Of a DNA stretch of 64,000 nucleotides, positions 40,808-50,000 are shown one piece after another. The notes beneath the pieces are model-generated. The model was not told the DNA's origin. It was given only the letters and a program-made list of their open reading frames with translations, and did no database searches. Every line of letters begins with the position of its first letter. Position 1 is the stretch's first letter. The translations under genes and the position numbers were made by a program. Source of the DNA: WJKR01 sp964556395 (GTDB lineage Archaea > Nanobdellota > Nanobdellia > Woesearchaeales > WJKR01); assembly GCA_964556395.1 (NCBI GenBank), contig CAZKVR010000005.1, forward strand, positions 1 to 64,000. The letters are read 5' to 3'.

Positions 40808-40849
40808 ATATCCTCAGGTTTCCCTTTGGGACCGGCCTTTGGCTTTGGA

Positions 40850-40958
40850 CGCCTCCGGCCGGGTTCGAACCGGCGACCTTGCGGTTACGGTCCGCCGCAC
40901 AGCGATGGTCGCTGCGGGCTGTTAACAGCCGCACGCTCTACCGCTAAGCTACGGAGGC
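40850..40958 (-). tRNA. tRNA-Asn (GTT) with 37-base intron
   Basis: Acceptor GCCTCCG/CGGAGGC with discriminator G, D stem GCTT/GAGC, anticodon stem TGCGG/CCGCA and T arm CGCCGG-TTCGAAC-CCGGC pair. The anticodon is GTT. An intron of about 37 bases (40886-40922) lies at the canonical site after position 37 and can form its own hairpin. A TATA box (ATTTATAAAATT) is at about 40982-40993 and may serve tRNA-Ile as well. Confidence 0.9.
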
Positions 40959-41104
40959 TCAACCCCGATGGATTGACGGCGCATTTATAAAATTAACTGA
41001 TGGGTGGTGGTGAGCGGAAACCGTGCGCGTCCGACACCGAGCAGGAGCGACAGCATATAAGCCTGCCGCTCTCCAGCCTGACACGCGTGAGGAGTTACAA
41101 AACG

Positions 41105-41120
41105 AAACATATATAAAACA
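41105..41120 (+). promoter_or_regulatory. TATA box of the surface-protein operon
   Basis: ACATATATAAAACAG lies about 35-45 bases before the first ATG of the 41155-43718 gene group; the genes inside are close together or overlapping and no other strong TATA box is seen until 43723. Confidence 0.5.
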
Positions 41121-41154
41121 GCGGCGTGAGAACAACAGCCTGGTGTGAGTGATC

Positions 41155-41397
41155 ATGACAGAAGATATTTCAAAGAACACGCTGCTTGTCCTCGTCGTAC
41201 TCACTATCGTCGTCTCCCTCTTGGGGACGTGGACGGTGATCAACGAGGCGAGCAAGGTCCGCGTGGCCGACGAGCAAGCGGATGACAACCCCTCCACCAC
41301 CGGCAAGGTATCCCTCTCCGTCAAAGAGGCTCCGGAGCCGGTCGGCGCGACGGGGCAGGTAGTGCTCAACATCATAAACGAAGGAGCGGAGGAATGA
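41155..41397 (+). CDS. small membrane-anchored protein, surface cluster module 1
   Basis: An 80-residue protein: a hydrophobic segment at residues 9-27 and an outside tail with Thr, Ser and acidic residues ending in strand-like TGQVVLNIINEG. It resembles in layout the 75-residue protein at 43759. No known domain. It opens an operon with the 219-residue protein that follows seven bases later. Confidence 0.6.
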   Translation: MTEDISKNTLLVLVVLTIVVSLLGTWTVINEASKVRVADEQADDNPSTTGKVSLSVKEAPEPVGATGQVVLNIINEGAEE

Positions 41398-41403
41398 CTA
41401 AAA

Positions 41404-42063
41404 ATGGATATTTCTAACAAGACCTTGGCAATGTTCCTGGTGGCAGCGATCGTCGTCTCTATCGCTGGGACCACCATCAGCTTGAACAAGCTGGAGACGA
41501 TGAGGGAAGGACCGACCGGTTATGCGACGTACGATGAGGGTAACGTCAGCCTGACAGTGTCGGACAGCTTGTCCATCGTGCTTGAGAATGACCGGGACCT
41601 TCTCAACTTCGGCTCGTGCCAGCCTCCGGAAGATGGTATAGTCATCGATTCGGACGCGGATTGGGGCGGTGCAAAACACGACGGCGCTTGTGGAGGTTAC
41701 TCTGATGAAGGATTCCTCCAACTCCGCAACAACGGCAACATGGACGCGAACGTCACGATGAACGTCACGGACGCGGGCGAGGCCCATGGCGGTACATTCC
41801 TGGAAAGCAATGATGCTTTAGGCTCGTGGATCGCTTACAAGATCGCGAACAACACTGACCACCCTGGCTGCGTCAGTGGTGCGGCGACGAACTATACGAA
41901 CATCACCAATGCCGATAGGCAAGATCTCCCTGCATGCGACAACCTCCAAGCAGCCGGGAATGACCACAGTATGAACCTTTACGCTAAGGTCTATCTGCCT
42001 CAGACGACACATATAGGACAGGACGACCTCCAGATAACGTTCTGGGCTCAGGAGGCCTCGTGA
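41404..42063 (+). CDS. membrane-anchored surface protein, beta-rich, paralogue A
   Basis: A 219-residue protein with an N-terminal membrane segment (residues 8-27), a TGYA-type junction, and an extracellular beta-rich domain with four cysteines and several N-glycosylation sequons (NVT, NYT). The segment NNGNMDANVTMNVTDAGEAHGGTF and the end DLQITFWA are closely matched by the protein at 44019. It may be a subunit of a surface layer or fibre. The last bases overlap the next gene's GTG. Confidence 0.65.
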   Translation: MDISNKTLAMFLVAAIVVSIAGTTISLNKLETMREGPTGYATYDEGNVSLTVSDSLSIVLENDRDLLNFGSCQPPEDGIVIDSDADWGGAKHDGACGGYSDEGFLQLRNNGNMDANVTMNVTDAGEAHGGTFLESNDALGSWIAYKIANNTDHPGCVSGAATNYTNITNADRQDLPACDNLQAAGNDHSMNLYAKVYLPQTTHIGQDDLQITFWAQEAS

Positions 42064-43274
42064 TCAGGATGAGATTTTTTTCTTCAATATTTTTCCTCTC
42101 TTTCATAGTCCTCTCGATTCCCATAGCGACTGCGATAGGGGTTTCTCCGGCCAAGTACGAGTTGGACTTCGTGCCTGGGCACGAGCTAGACCTGTCGTTC
42201 AGCGTGAGGAACAGCCTCGACCACGAGGTTCCCATAAGCATAAGCCTCAGCGGGAGGTTCGCTGACAACGCCACCTTGTCGCAGGAGCAGATATCAGTCC
42301 CGGCCAGGAACCATGAGGAGTTCGACCTCAATCTCGCCCTTCCTGAGAGCGTCGACAAGCCTGGCAAGAACATCCTTAAGGTGAACATCGTGGAGGATGT
42401 CGACAGCTCAGGTATCAGCGCGCGGACGGGCGTCCGCGCCATCGTCGTCGTGCACGTACCCTATCCTGGGCGGTACGCTGAAATAACCTCGTTCAAGGTC
42501 GGCGGCGAGAAGGGCGGTGTGAACGAAGGCCAAAACGCCTCTATGGAGTTTTCGGTCATCAACCGCGGTAAGGAAGCCTTGGCCGGCACGGAGGCTGAGA
42601 TGACGCTCTCGCAGGACGGCGAGGCAGTCTTGGAGGAGTCGTTCGGCGACATATCGATGGCTCCTGGCGAGACGCATACGGGTTCTGCCCGGCTCGACAC
42701 GTCTTCATTGCCTGCGGGCGCGTATGACGCCCGGCTCGACTATCATTATGATGACGTCACGCGTACTTCCGAACATAGGTTCCTGGTCGGCTACCTCGAC
42801 GTTGACCTCTCAAAGCACCCTGAAGTCGTTGAGAAACAGGGTATCGTGAAGTTCCCAATAAGGGTGTCGAACAAGTGGGGTTCCACCGTCGAGGTGTCAG
42901 GACACGTCGAGGTCGGCGGGCAACGCACTGACGAATCATCCGCCGTCCGTCTGGACGCTTTCGAGCAGAGGGGTTTGACGACCTATCTGGACACGAATGC
43001 CATGGATTTCGGTCTTCACGAGGGCGAGGTGGTCTTGCGTTTCGAGCGCGTCGGCAAGTCCGATGACGCCGACGACCCTCTCAACAAGGAGCACACGAAG
43101 CGCGTCCCTGTCACGTTCAACCTCACGGAACCTCGCGAGGCCGTGGAGGAGAGTCCTGGCTTCATCAGCGAGGGGTCCTTGCTTCCGGTCGTCATCGTGG
43201 TGCTCGTCATCCTCCTCTTGGTCAACGGTTTCTTCATGGTCCGCGCCCTGGCGTCGCGGCGCGGGAAGGAGTGA
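42060..43274 (+). CDS. secreted beta-sandwich protein with C-terminal membrane anchor
   Basis: A 404-residue protein: signal peptide (residues 1-25, ending ATA), repeated immunoglobulin-like beta domains beginning IGVSPAKYELDFVPG, and a C-terminal membrane segment (about 374-396) with a short basic tail. The first domain looks like the PapD-like/CARDB type, which could chaperone or anchor surface subunits. The GTG at 42060 is preferred because AGGAGG lies five bases upstream; ATG at 42069 is the alternative. It overlaps the previous gene as GTGA. Confidence 0.65.
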   Translation: MIRMRFFSSIFFLSFIVLSIPIATAIGVSPAKYELDFVPGHELDLSFSVRNSLDHEVPISISLSGRFADNATLSQEQISVPARNHEEFDLNLALPESVDKPGKNILKVNIVEDVDSSGISARTGVRAIVVVHVPYPGRYAEITSFKVGGEKGGVNEGQNASMEFSVINRGKEALAGTEAEMTLSQDGEAVLEESFGDISMAPGETHTGSARLDTSSLPAGAYDARLDYHYDDVTRTSEHRFLVGYLDVDLSKHPEVVEKQGIVKFPIRVSNKWGSTVEVSGHVEVGGQRTDESSAVRLDAFEQRGLTTYLDTNAMDFGLHEGEVVLRFERVGKSDDADDPLNKEHTKRVPVTFNLTEPREAVEESPGFISEGSLLPVVIVVLVILLLVNGFFMVRALASRRGKE

Positions 43275-43277
43275 CGC

Positions 43278-43718
43278 ATGATGGCTGGATGGTTCCTTGG
43301 TGTGCGGAGTCTCTTCTGGATGGCCGCGGCTTTGGCTGCGGCTCTTCTCGTGTTGGTCGCGCTCGTATGGATCCTCACTCCAGTGCACACGACGAGTATC
43401 GGGACAGAGGTCCAGGTGTCTGACTACGTGGGTTTCAAGCTCGATACCGACAAGCTATACTTCGGCACGGTCTCCCCTGGCAATGGTGCGACTAGGCGGG
43501 CGACGTTGGATATCCCTGACGATTCGTTCGTCATGGTGAGGGTTGAGGGGGAGATGGCCTCGTGGGTGACCCCTATCCCTTCGGAAGCGTTGGTTTCGGG
43601 CGGCCCACAGGATATCTTTTTCCGGTTGGAGACTCCAGGCGGTGTTGAGCCCGGCAACTACTCGTCGACCGTCCGCGTGACCGCTTACAGGCCTGCTGCG
43701 CGTTGGTTCTTGGGTTGA
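43278..43718 (+). CDS. membrane-anchored beta-domain protein
   Basis: A 146-residue protein with one N-terminal membrane segment (residues 10-32) and an extracellular beta-domain ending in Pro-rich strands (GNYSSTVRVTAYRP). AAGGAGTGAC precedes the ATG. It is the last gene of the first surface operon. No family recognised. Confidence 0.6.
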   Translation: MMAGWFLGVRSLFWMAAALAAALLVLVALVWILTPVHTTSIGTEVQVSDYVGFKLDTDKLYFGTVSPGNGATRRATLDIPDDSFVMVRVEGEMASWVTPIPSEALVSGGPQDIFFRLETPGGVEPGNYSSTVRVTAYRPAARWFLG

Positions 43719-43758
43719 GCGCAATCCTTATTAATGAGAGCCGACCGCTACGTCAGGT

Positions 43759-43986
43759 ATGGATTCCCGTAAGATGATGTTGGTCGTCATCAATGTAGCG
43801 TTGGTCATCCTTGTGGTATCGGTCTCGGTCTTGCTGGTGGCGATGCTCGATACGGACGGGTCAGGAGAGTCTTCTACAGGTGAGGACATTCCTTCGGGAC
43901 GCATCAGTATCGACGTGGTCTCTCCTAATGCCACTTCTGGTGACGGCAACGCCTCGCTCGTTGATGAGACAGACCATAATGCTTAA
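43759..43986 (+). CDS. small membrane-anchored protein, surface cluster module 2
   Basis: A 75-residue protein with one hydrophobic segment (residues 7-29) and a Ser/Thr/Gly-rich acidic outside tail containing N-glycosylation sequons. It matches the layout of the small protein at 41155 and likewise precedes a beta-rich paralogue. TATA-like CTTATTAATG at about 43726-43735. Confidence 0.55.
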   Translation: MDSRKMMLVVINVALVILVVSVSVLLVAMLDTDGSGESSTGEDIPSGRISIDVVSPNATSGDGNASLVDETDHNA

Positions 43987-44018
43987 ATAGGCGGTGAACG
44001 CTGGAGAGTCGTGTAATC

Positions 44019-44663
44019 ATGGATAACAAGCGCGTGTTGGGCGTCATGGCTTTGATGCTGGTAATCTTCGTGGTTGGCTTCGTGCTCTCCATAGGGTTGT
44101 TGCAGCAGGTGGTTGACAGGAGCGATCCTGTGAGCGGCCACGCGACGTCAGACTCCGGTAATATCTCAATCACCATATCGACGGGGGTATCGATCACCAC
44201 GGCTGACGATGGCACTATCAATTTTACCGGCTGCAGCGCGGGCGGCACAATATTCTCTGATGTGGAGAACGGTAGCGATGAGGATGTCTGCCCTTCGTTC
44301 TTGCCTGACAGTATCCTCGTCCGTAATGATGGGGGCATGGATGCGAACGTCACGTTGCAGGCTTCTGATTGGGGTGAGGCTCATGGCGGCTCGTTCTTGG
44401 ATGCCGCTACTGATGATTCCTGGATCGCTTATAAGGTATCCAACTCGTCTTCGAACTCTTCTTTTTCGGGCGGTTGCGTCGGCGGCTTCCCTCAGGATTG
44501 GACGAACATCACTGATGGTAATGAGACTTTGGTGTGTGATACCTTGCTGCCTGACGGTGTGAACAATAGCGTTGAGTTCGACGTCGCCATCTTCATCCCG
44601 GAGTCTGTCGAGACTGGTGAGAACACGTTGACCTTGACGTTCTGGGCGAGCGCGGTCATTTGA
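44019..44663 (+). CDS. membrane-anchored surface protein, beta-rich, paralogue B
   Basis: A 214-residue protein related to the one at 41404: N-terminal membrane segment, an SGHAT junction, a GNISITIS strand, four cysteines, the NDGGMDANVTLQASDWGEAHGG segment and the end TLTLTFWA. Many N-glycosylation sequons. TATA (CTTAAATAGG) at about 43981-43990 supports a separate transcript. Codons end in T more often than in the upstream paralogue. Confidence 0.65.
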   Translation: MDNKRVLGVMALMLVIFVVGFVLSIGLLQQVVDRSDPVSGHATSDSGNISITISTGVSITTADDGTINFTGCSAGGTIFSDVENGSDEDVCPSFLPDSILVRNDGGMDANVTLQASDWGEAHGGSFLDAATDDSWIAYKVSNSSSNSSFSGGCVGGFPQDWTNITDGNETLVCDTLLPDGVNNSVEFDVAIFIPESVETGENTLTLTFWASAVI

Positions 44664-44714
44664 AGGCTTTCTTGAACGAAAAGCTTTTAATACTTCCTTG
44701 GAGTGGTATTGCGT

Positions 44715-46700
44715 ATGGATAGGGTGTTGCTGGGTTCCTCCTTGGTGTTCGTCGCGCTCTTGCTCTTGGGTGGGGGCGTCCTCTTCCTGGAGGGTCAGGA
44801 TTCGTTGGAGTTCCCGTTCACGGGCCAGGCTACTGATAGCTTCCTCTTCTTGTGCATCAATGATCCTCCTAGTTTGGAGTTCTCGTGTCCGGATACGATA
44901 AACCAGACTACGCGGGTGACTGATAACACGGTGACCTGTCAGTTGAACGCTTCCGATCCTGATAATGATTCGTTGGTTCTTTCCGTGGGTCCTGGTAACT
45001 TGTCGGAGTGGGCTTGGATCAATGACTCTGGCTGGTTGTGGTTGCGTCCGCGCCAGGATCAGGTCGGTGTGAATGGTTTGACGGTCTCCGCCCGTGACGC
45101 TTCCGGCTGCGCCAACGGCCTCGTCGAGGAGGAGTATGAGCTTACGGTCCTTGACATCAATGATCCTCCGGAGTATTTCAAGACCATCCCTGATGTCGAG
45201 TTCATGCAGGGGAGCAGTTCGTCTCCTTACACGTTGTATGATCACTTCCGGGATCCTGATCGCGACCCGTTGTCGTTCGAGGTTTTCGGCACTGACGTGG
45301 TGTCCGCTTCTGTCAATCCTGATAGTGGTATGGTGAACTTTAGGGCTGATGATGATTGCGGTACTGATTACTTGTTGTTCCGGGCGACGGATCCTTTTAA
45401 TGCTTCTGCTGAGAGCGATGTCGTCCAGGTCAAGGTTATCTGTAAGGAGGATCAGGAGTCCGGCGGTGGCGGCGGTGGCGGCGGTGGTTCGTTCTCGCCT
45501 TGCACTCCGAAGTGGAAGTGTGATGATTGGTCTGAGTGCTTGCCTAATGGTACGCGGTACAAGGAGTGTATCGATTTGAATGGTTGTAATCCTAATGATT
45601 ATGAGCGTACGTTCTGGGAGAACTGCACGTACGTCCCGACTTGTTCTGATGGCATCCAGAACCAGGGTGAGGAGGGTGTCGATTGCGGCGGGCCGTGCCC
45701 GCCTTGCGGTACGTGCTTCGATGGCATCCAGAACAATGATGAGGAGGGTGTCGATTGCGGTGGTGAGTATTGCGAGCCTTGTAAGAATTGTTCTGATGGC
45801 ATCCAGAATTGGGGTGAGACCGGGGTCGACTGCGGCGGGCCGTGCCCGCCTTGTCCTTCATGCTTCGATGGCATCCAGAACCAGAATGAGACCGGTATCG
45901 ATTGCGGCGGGCCGTGCCCGCCTTGCGCTGTCGAGGAGTCTCCCGGGATCGCTGAGGAGCAGTCGAATGTGACCTTGTTGCTTATGGTGTCGGGCGGTTT
46001 CTTGTTGGCCTTGCTCATTCTCTTCCGGTTGTATCACCGTCAGATCGTGAAGGCTGTGGCTCGTCTCGGCGTCGTGTTGACGCGTCATAAGCGTAAGCAG
46101 GTGTTGTTGTCCAAGGCTGAGAAGGAGTCGTTGTTGGCTGGTATCATCTCGTTGGAGGCGAAGCTTGAGGAGCGTACCGAGCCTGCGAGTTCTCTCTTGG
46201 AGTCTCTTACGTTGTTGTCCCGTTCGTTTTTCAGGTTCGCGTTGGACTTGGTGGAGTCGTTCCAGGCTCCTGACATGGAGGGGGCTTTGAAGGAGCTGGT
46301 GAAGCATCGTTCGTTGCGGAAGGTGTTGGAGCGTTTCTTCGTGGTGACGCGGACTGCGGAGCAGGCTGTTGTCGAGCATTCCTATGTCGAGGTCGAGTTG
46401 TTCTTGGAGGAGTTGCGTCTGCTTGTCTTTGAGACCAGCGATGCTTCTGCTGAGGACCTGGTCCATGAGGCTAAGGAGAAGGATGTTTCCGGTTCGGTGT
46501 TGGAGCGTTGTTCGGCGGCGTTCTTCGACGTGTTGTTGGCGTTGGAGTTCGAGGAGTTGGAGTCTGCGCGTCAGCGGTACGTCCAGCTCGTCGCGGCGTA
46601 TGAGGAGTTGCCTGAGGGTCGTAAGGCTGAGGTGTACGATCGCGTCGTGCGGGCGTATCATCATCTGAAGTATGCTTATTCTTGGTCTGATAGGGGTTGA
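44715..46700 (+). CDS. transmembrane surface protein with Ig-like domains, TSP1-like and Cys-rich repeats
   Basis: A 661-residue protein. After an N-terminal membrane segment come two cadherin-like domains (with DINDPPEYF between them), a run of ten glycines at about 250, a thrombospondin-1-like motif (WKCDDWSECLPNGTRYKEC), and four repeats of the CxDGIQNxxExGxDCGGxC type at about 309-404. A membrane segment at about 420-439 leads to a cytoplasmic helical domain of some 220 residues. The layout is receptor-like. TATA at 44680-44692 fits the ATG 44715; an in-frame GTG at 44703 is possible. Confidence 0.75.
   Translation: MDRVLLGSSLVFVALLLLGGGVLFLEGQDSLEFPFTGQATDSFLFLCINDPPSLEFSCPDTINQTTRVTDNTVTCQLNASDPDNDSLVLSVGPGNLSEWAWINDSGWLWLRPRQDQVGVNGLTVSARDASGCANGLVEEEYELTVLDINDPPEYFKTIPDVEFMQGSSSSPYTLYDHFRDPDRDPLSFEVFGTDVVSASVNPDSGMVNFRADDDCGTDYLLFRATDPFNASAESDVVQVKVICKEDQESGGGGGGGGGSFSPCTPKWKCDDWSECLPNGTRYKECIDLNGCNPNDYERTFWENCTYVPTCSDGIQNQGEEGVDCGGPCPPCGTCFDGIQNNDEEGVDCGGEYCEPCKNCSDGIQNWGETGVDCGGPCPPCPSCFDGIQNQNETGIDCGGPCPPCAVEESPGIAEEQSNVTLLLMVSGGFLLALLILFRLYHRQIVKAVARLGVVLTRHKRKQVLLSKAEKESLLAGIISLEAKLEERTEPASSLLESLTLLSRSFFRFALDLVESFQAPDMEGALKELVKHRSLRKVLERFFVVTRTAEQAVVEHSYVEVELFLEELRLLVFETSDASAEDLVHEAKEKDVSGSVLERCSAAFFDVLLALEFEELESARQRYVQLVAAYEELPEGRKAEVYDRVVRAYHHLKYAYSWSDRG
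45643..45928 (+). repeat. four tandem 72-75 bp coding repeats
   Basis: GATGGCATCCAGAA recurs at about 45648, 45720, 45795 and 45867, each followed by GAG/GAGACC..GTCGATTGCGG. The units encode the DGIQN...DCGGPCPPC peptide repeats. Their near identity at DNA level suggests recent duplication or gene conversion. Confidence 0.8.
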
Positions 46701-46736
46701 ATGGTTGTCAGAAGCGGAAGTTTTTTATAGCAGAGA

Positions 46737-46808
46737 GTTAAGTTAATATACTATAGTTAGCTAAAAAAACTAACTTTAATAAGTTAACTAAGTTAGTTAA
46801 GTTATATT
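46737..46808. promoter_or_regulatory. operator-like palindromes and TATA before RHH operon
   Basis: In an AT-rich tract dense in AGTTA/TAACT words, TTAACTAAGTTAGTTAA (46784-46800) is a perfect 17-bp palindrome touching the TATA-like TTATATTT (46802-46809). A second inverted repeat pairs AGTTAG (46755-46760) with CTAACT (46770-46775). The position fits binding by the ribbon-helix-helix proteins encoded next. Confidence 0.55.
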
Positions 46809-46824
46809 TTTGGTGTGGAAGACC

Positions 46825-46959
46825 GTGGCCAACATCAACATCAGCATCCCAGAAGACCTGCACCGCAACCTTAAAATAAGGGCTGCGACAGAAGGCAAGA
46901 GTCTGAAAACAGTAGTGCTGGAAGGCCTGAAGAGGAAGCCGCAGAGGAGAAAGGCATGA
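46825..46959 (+). CDS. ribbon-helix-helix regulator 1
   Basis: A 44-residue protein starting with GTG. NINISIPEDLH is the DNA-contacting beta strand, followed by two helices (RNLKIRAATEG, SLKTVVLEGLKR) and a basic tail: the CopG/Arc fold. It is the paralogue of the next gene and overlaps it as ATGA. The GTG lies about 20 bases from the TATA element. It probably represses its own operon. Confidence 0.72.
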   Translation: MANINISIPEDLHRNLKIRAATEGKSLKTVVLEGLKRKPQRRKA

Positions 46960-47096
46960 CGAACATCAACATCAGCATCCCCGACGACCTCCACAAAGAA
47001 CTCAAAGTAGCCGCCGCCATAGAAGAGAAACCGCTCAAGACAGTGGTAGTAGAGCGATTGGAAGCGCACGCAAGGAAGAGAGGTGGCGGCCGATGA
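46956..47096 (+). CDS. ribbon-helix-helix regulator 2
   Basis: A 46-residue CopG/Arc-type protein: NINISIPDDLHKEL strand and first helix, then KPLKTVVVERLEAHARKR. It shares its strand with regulator 1 almost exactly, so the two may form heterodimers or bind the same site. Its stop overlaps the ATG of the giant surface protein (ATGA), so the three genes are one transcription unit. Confidence 0.75.
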   Translation: MTNINISIPDDLHKELKVAAAIEEKPLKTVVVERLEAHARKRGGGR

Positions 47097-50000
47097 ACAA
47101 GAACCGCCTGCTAGCGACGCTAGCAGCAGCCCTTGTCATCCTCACACCCCTCCTCACAGGGTTGAGCATGGACGAAGGACCCTTCATCGACTCCAAGACC
47201 ACGACCGAGGACGAGCTCGAGTGCGCCTGGACCGGCTCTCCAGACACGACAAGCCAGAACGCGACGTGGTACAACGGGAGCACGGTCCACACAGGCCCGA
47301 ATTCCATCTCATTAAGCCAGAACAAGAGCTCGATACCGTCGTACACCGCGAGGAAAGACGAGAACTGGACCTGCGAGGTGACGCTCTCGAACGGCACGGC
47401 CACGGAATCTCTCAACACCTCGGTCGTCATCAAGAACGCGTTGCCCACGGCACCGAACGCGACCGACGAGACGCTCTACGAGGACCAGACCCGAGAGATC
47501 AAGGTGGAGAGCACGGACGCCGACAACGACACGATACGATACTCCAAACTATACGAATCAGAACCAGCATACTGTGAGATCGGAGAATACACCGGAATTA
47601 TAACCTGCGACCCCACCGAGAGCGACATCGGAGTCTCCAACGCGACCTGGCTCGCCAGCGACGGCGACTCGGACTACATCGCGAAAGCGAACGTCACGTA
47701 CACGGTCATAGAAGTGAACGACCCGCCTACGGCGAGCGTCGAGGACCAGGAAGTGCTGGAAGGGGAGACGTTCCGGTACAACATCACCGCCACGGACGAG
47801 GAAGACCACTTCCCCATAGACTTCACCGTGGAGAGCAACCTGTCCTCCGTGAACTACACGGTCCTCGATGACAACGAGGTGCAGGTCTACCTGGGAGACG
47901 ACGGGGTTGCGACCTATGCCGATGTGGGCACCTGGTGGATCAGGATCAACATGACGGACAACGGCCCGTCCTCAAACACACCCTACGATGATCCGAACGG
48001 CACCGCCACGTTCAACCTCACCGTCAACAGCACCAACCACGCCCCGAACATCACGACCGACTTCGAGACCTACGATCCGGAAGGAGTGCAAGGCGAGGAG
48101 TTCGTGTTCGACGTCAACGCGACCGACATCGACGAGACGGACGCGCTCGTCTTCGGCATCACGAGCAACTGCAGCCTCTCGAACCCGTGGAGCATCGACA
48201 CCATCAACGGGAGCGCCTCCAACGCCTCAGGAAGGGTGAACGAGACGCTCACCAACAGCCACGTGGCGTGCAGGTGGGTGAACGTCACGGTCTCGGACGA
48301 CGAAGAGACCACATGGGAAGCCGTATTCCTCAACCTGACAAACACGAACGACCAGCCGGCCATCCATGAGGAGAGCTTCTACTCAAGCAACAACGGCGGC
48401 GACAACATGAGCAACCTCACGACGGTGAAGGGACGGGAGTTCTGGTACCGCGTCAACGCGACCGACCCCGACGAGCTGACCTACGAAGACGAGACCCTCA
48501 CATTCAGCGACAACAGCACGAACGACATCGCGGTCAACGAGACGACCGGCGTCGTCTCCTTCACGCCCGACGACAGCCACATCGGAAACCACGTCATAAG
48601 GGTGAACGTGAGCGACGACGACGGCGCGTGGGCGGCCCGCGACCTCCACCTAGAGGTGAAGAACAACACCGCCCCCCAACTGCAACCGCTCGGCAACGTC
48701 ACTTGCAAGCAGGACGAACAATGCGAGGTGTTCGTAGAGGCGTACGACCCGGACCCTGCCGAGAACCTCGAATTCACGAGCAACAACACAGAGGTCTTCC
48801 CGCTCTCAGACTACAACGAGACCGCCCGCGTAGTCGACTACACCCCGACGAACAGCGACGTAGGGACCTATAGGGTGAACGTGACCGTCGAGGACAGGTA
48901 CGGCTTCACGGACGTGGAAGAGTTCACCTTCACCGTCAACAACACGAACGACCCGCCTTCACTACCGGAAGTCGACTTCGGCACGGTCGTGGCAGACCAC
49001 CCGGTCAACATGATCGTGGAAGTATCGGACCCTGACGTGGATATCGGATTGGACAACCTCTCCTACAATTGGGAGTTCCTCAAGGACGACCAAGGCCTGA
49101 ACGAGACGTTCGCCTTCATCGACGAGGGGAATTCGTCCTTCACCATAGGCTTCACGCCGGACGCCAGCCACGTCGGCACGTACTGGGTCAACCTCTCGGT
49201 GACCGACATCGGGAACCTGACCGACTGGGAGAACGTGTCTTTCGAGGTGTTGCCGAAGACCTCGTCGCCAGAGGTCGAAGGAGTCATGCCGTACTGGAAC
49301 GCCTCCGCCAACCGGACCGAACTGGACTCGTTCGGCAACGCGTCACTGTTCACTGACCGAACGGTGGCTGTCAACGTGTCCGAGAACATGAGCGTGGCTT
49401 ATGATGCTCTCATCACGAACGACACCGGCATCGAGAACAACTCCCTCACGTACGAGTGGTTCGTCGATGGAGAACCCAATAAGACCTTGACAGGCGTGGA
49501 ACCGGGCGCGAACTCGTCTATAGAGATCCCGTACGGCTTCTTCGACGCGGGGGACCACGAGGTCGTCGTGAGGGCGACCGACGAGCGTTATGCGACGGTG
49601 AACTGGACGTGGGACGTCACGGTGGCTGACGTCAACAGGCCTCCAGAGCTCCGCAACCCGCTCGACAACGTGACGCTGAACACGTCCACGTCGATATCGC
49701 ATTACATGAGCTACCGTTATGGGAAGGTAGACAACAAGTCCGAACGGCTCCAGCTCTTCTACGACCCTGACGACGACCTCGACGGCGACGGCAAGCGAGG
49801 AGAGGACACCGGAGAAGGCACCAACCTGTCGTACAGCATCACGCCGGAATACGACTGCTCGGTAGCCTCTATCTCGCACTCCGGAGACGACCTGGACCTC
49901 AAGCCGAAAAAGGAGGGGACGTGCATCATCAAGTTCCGGGCGACGGACCCCGCGGGCGAGTTCGTCGACAGCAACAACGTGTGGATCACGGTGACGAGCG

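Noticed and set aside
45643..45928. CRISPR-like repeat array
   Set aside because: The repeats are in frame, contiguous and encode a peptide motif; there are no unique spacers.
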